DNA of 20,319 nt from Choristocarpus tenellus KU-1152. Taxonomy: Eukaryota; Phaeophyceae. The DNA lies in assembly GCA_964200185.2 (NCBI GenBank), contig CAXNAD020000403.1, positions 1-20,319 on the forward strand. Reading direction: 5' to 3'. Shown in pieces: positions 19,798-20,319 of the stretch (positions are counted from its first letter, which is position 1; each line of letters starts with the position of its first letter). Below the pieces are notes generated by a model that ran no database searches, was not told the origin of the DNA, and worked only from the letters and a program-made list of their open reading frames with translations. Made by a program: the position numbers and the translations under genes.

Positions 19798-20319
19798 TTA
19801 CAGAGCAATGGTGCTGAAAAGTGGCTCATTGAGCAACGCTGCCTGCAAGAATTCAACCCCATGAAGATAGGTTTGGGAGAAGATTTGAAGAAGTTTACCC
19901 TGTGGGTCGGCCTTGAGGTTAACTCTGCCTGCAACTGCTGTCCTGCTGCTGATGTAGTTTGCTGGACCACAGTGGCAATCACTTGGATGAGTTGCTCCAT
20001 GAAGAAGCTCTCCGCCACCCTCTCTTCTTGTGGACCAACCAAACAAAGTAAATTGAGTGAAAAAAACCCAAATCTGAAAGTCCTATTGGGGGAGCGAGAC
20101 TTGAGTATTGCACAACTACTGCTGTCTTTGCACCATGGGAGGAACCTAGTGAGGAGAGTTCAGCTTGGCTAGCAAATCGTTTGAAATGCCATGCCCCGTA
20201 GTCAAAAGGTTGTTTTGTGGGACAGAGAGGCCTTGATGAAGTATAAATCAGTACTGAACAGGGGATCCTCAAAATTGGGGATGGCCCCGGACTATGAGGA
20301 TGGTTGTTTTGTGAAAACG
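19798..20319 (-). CDS. 3' end of an unidentified gene, partial at right edge
   Basis: I do not recognise the product. On the minus strand one frame, open from about 20040 to 19902, contains VAESFFMEQLIQVIATVVQQ and AAGQQLQAELTSRP, a strongly helical segment ending at a possible donor (CACAGG|GTAAAC). A second, overlapping frame contains ADPQGKLLQIFSQTYLHG and VEFLQAALLNEPLF and stops with TAA at 19798-19800. Both read like protein. They could be joined by an unseen short exon arrangement, or the assembly may have a one-base error between about 19900 and 19950. An upstream segment near 20080-20180 containing FASQAELSSLGSS and TAVVVQYSSLAPP may be another exon. The gene is convergent with the PRMT9-like gene. 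Confidence 0.4.

Overview
This is an intron-rich eukaryotic nuclear fragment. Protein-like segments are broken by GT-AG introns and one apparent GC-AG intron. It carries microsatellites, long G homopolymers and a 10-N assembly gap, so it comes from a draft assembly. The lineage cannot be fixed by eye. The DOCK protein most resembles plant SPIKE1 and animal DOCK-C/D. The GT8 protein has the C-terminal membrane domain of the plant PGSIP7/8 type. The arginine methyltransferase is PRMT9-like, a type I do not know from land plants. Together these suggest an alga or other protist, held with low confidence. All gene models below are my own splicing by eye, recalled family motifs included, with no alignment run.

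Layout. (1) 936-3778 (+): the 3' exons of a DOCK-family Rho GTPase exchange factor, covering the DHR-2 catalytic end. (2) About 4.9-6.14 kb (-): a small multi-exon gene that I do not recognise, built from short open segments and followed by an AATAAA. (3) 6421-12856 (-): a complete GT8 (glycogenin-like) glycosyltransferase with signal peptide, DxD motif and C-terminal transmembrane helices; its last exons are uncertain. (4) 12857-12999: a 143-bp spacer between two divergent start codons, a candidate bidirectional promoter. (5) 13000-19330 (+): an essentially complete PRMT9-like protein with TPR repeats, an active-looking methyltransferase module and a degenerate second module; the N gap falls in one of its introns. 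(6) 19798-20319 (-): the 3' end of an unidentified gene running in from the right, convergent with PRMT9.

The genes act in unrelated processes: GTPase signalling at membranes or the actin cytoskeleton, glycosylation in the secretory pathway, and arginine methylation, which in animals targets a splicing factor. I see no operon-like or defence-type system. The most useful observations are the overlooked small minus-strand gene, the GC-AG intron placed directly before the DOCK nucleotide-sensor valine, the PRMT9-like gene with a Cys-rich insertion, the compact divergent promoter, and the duplicated G-rich unit that explains the assembly gap.
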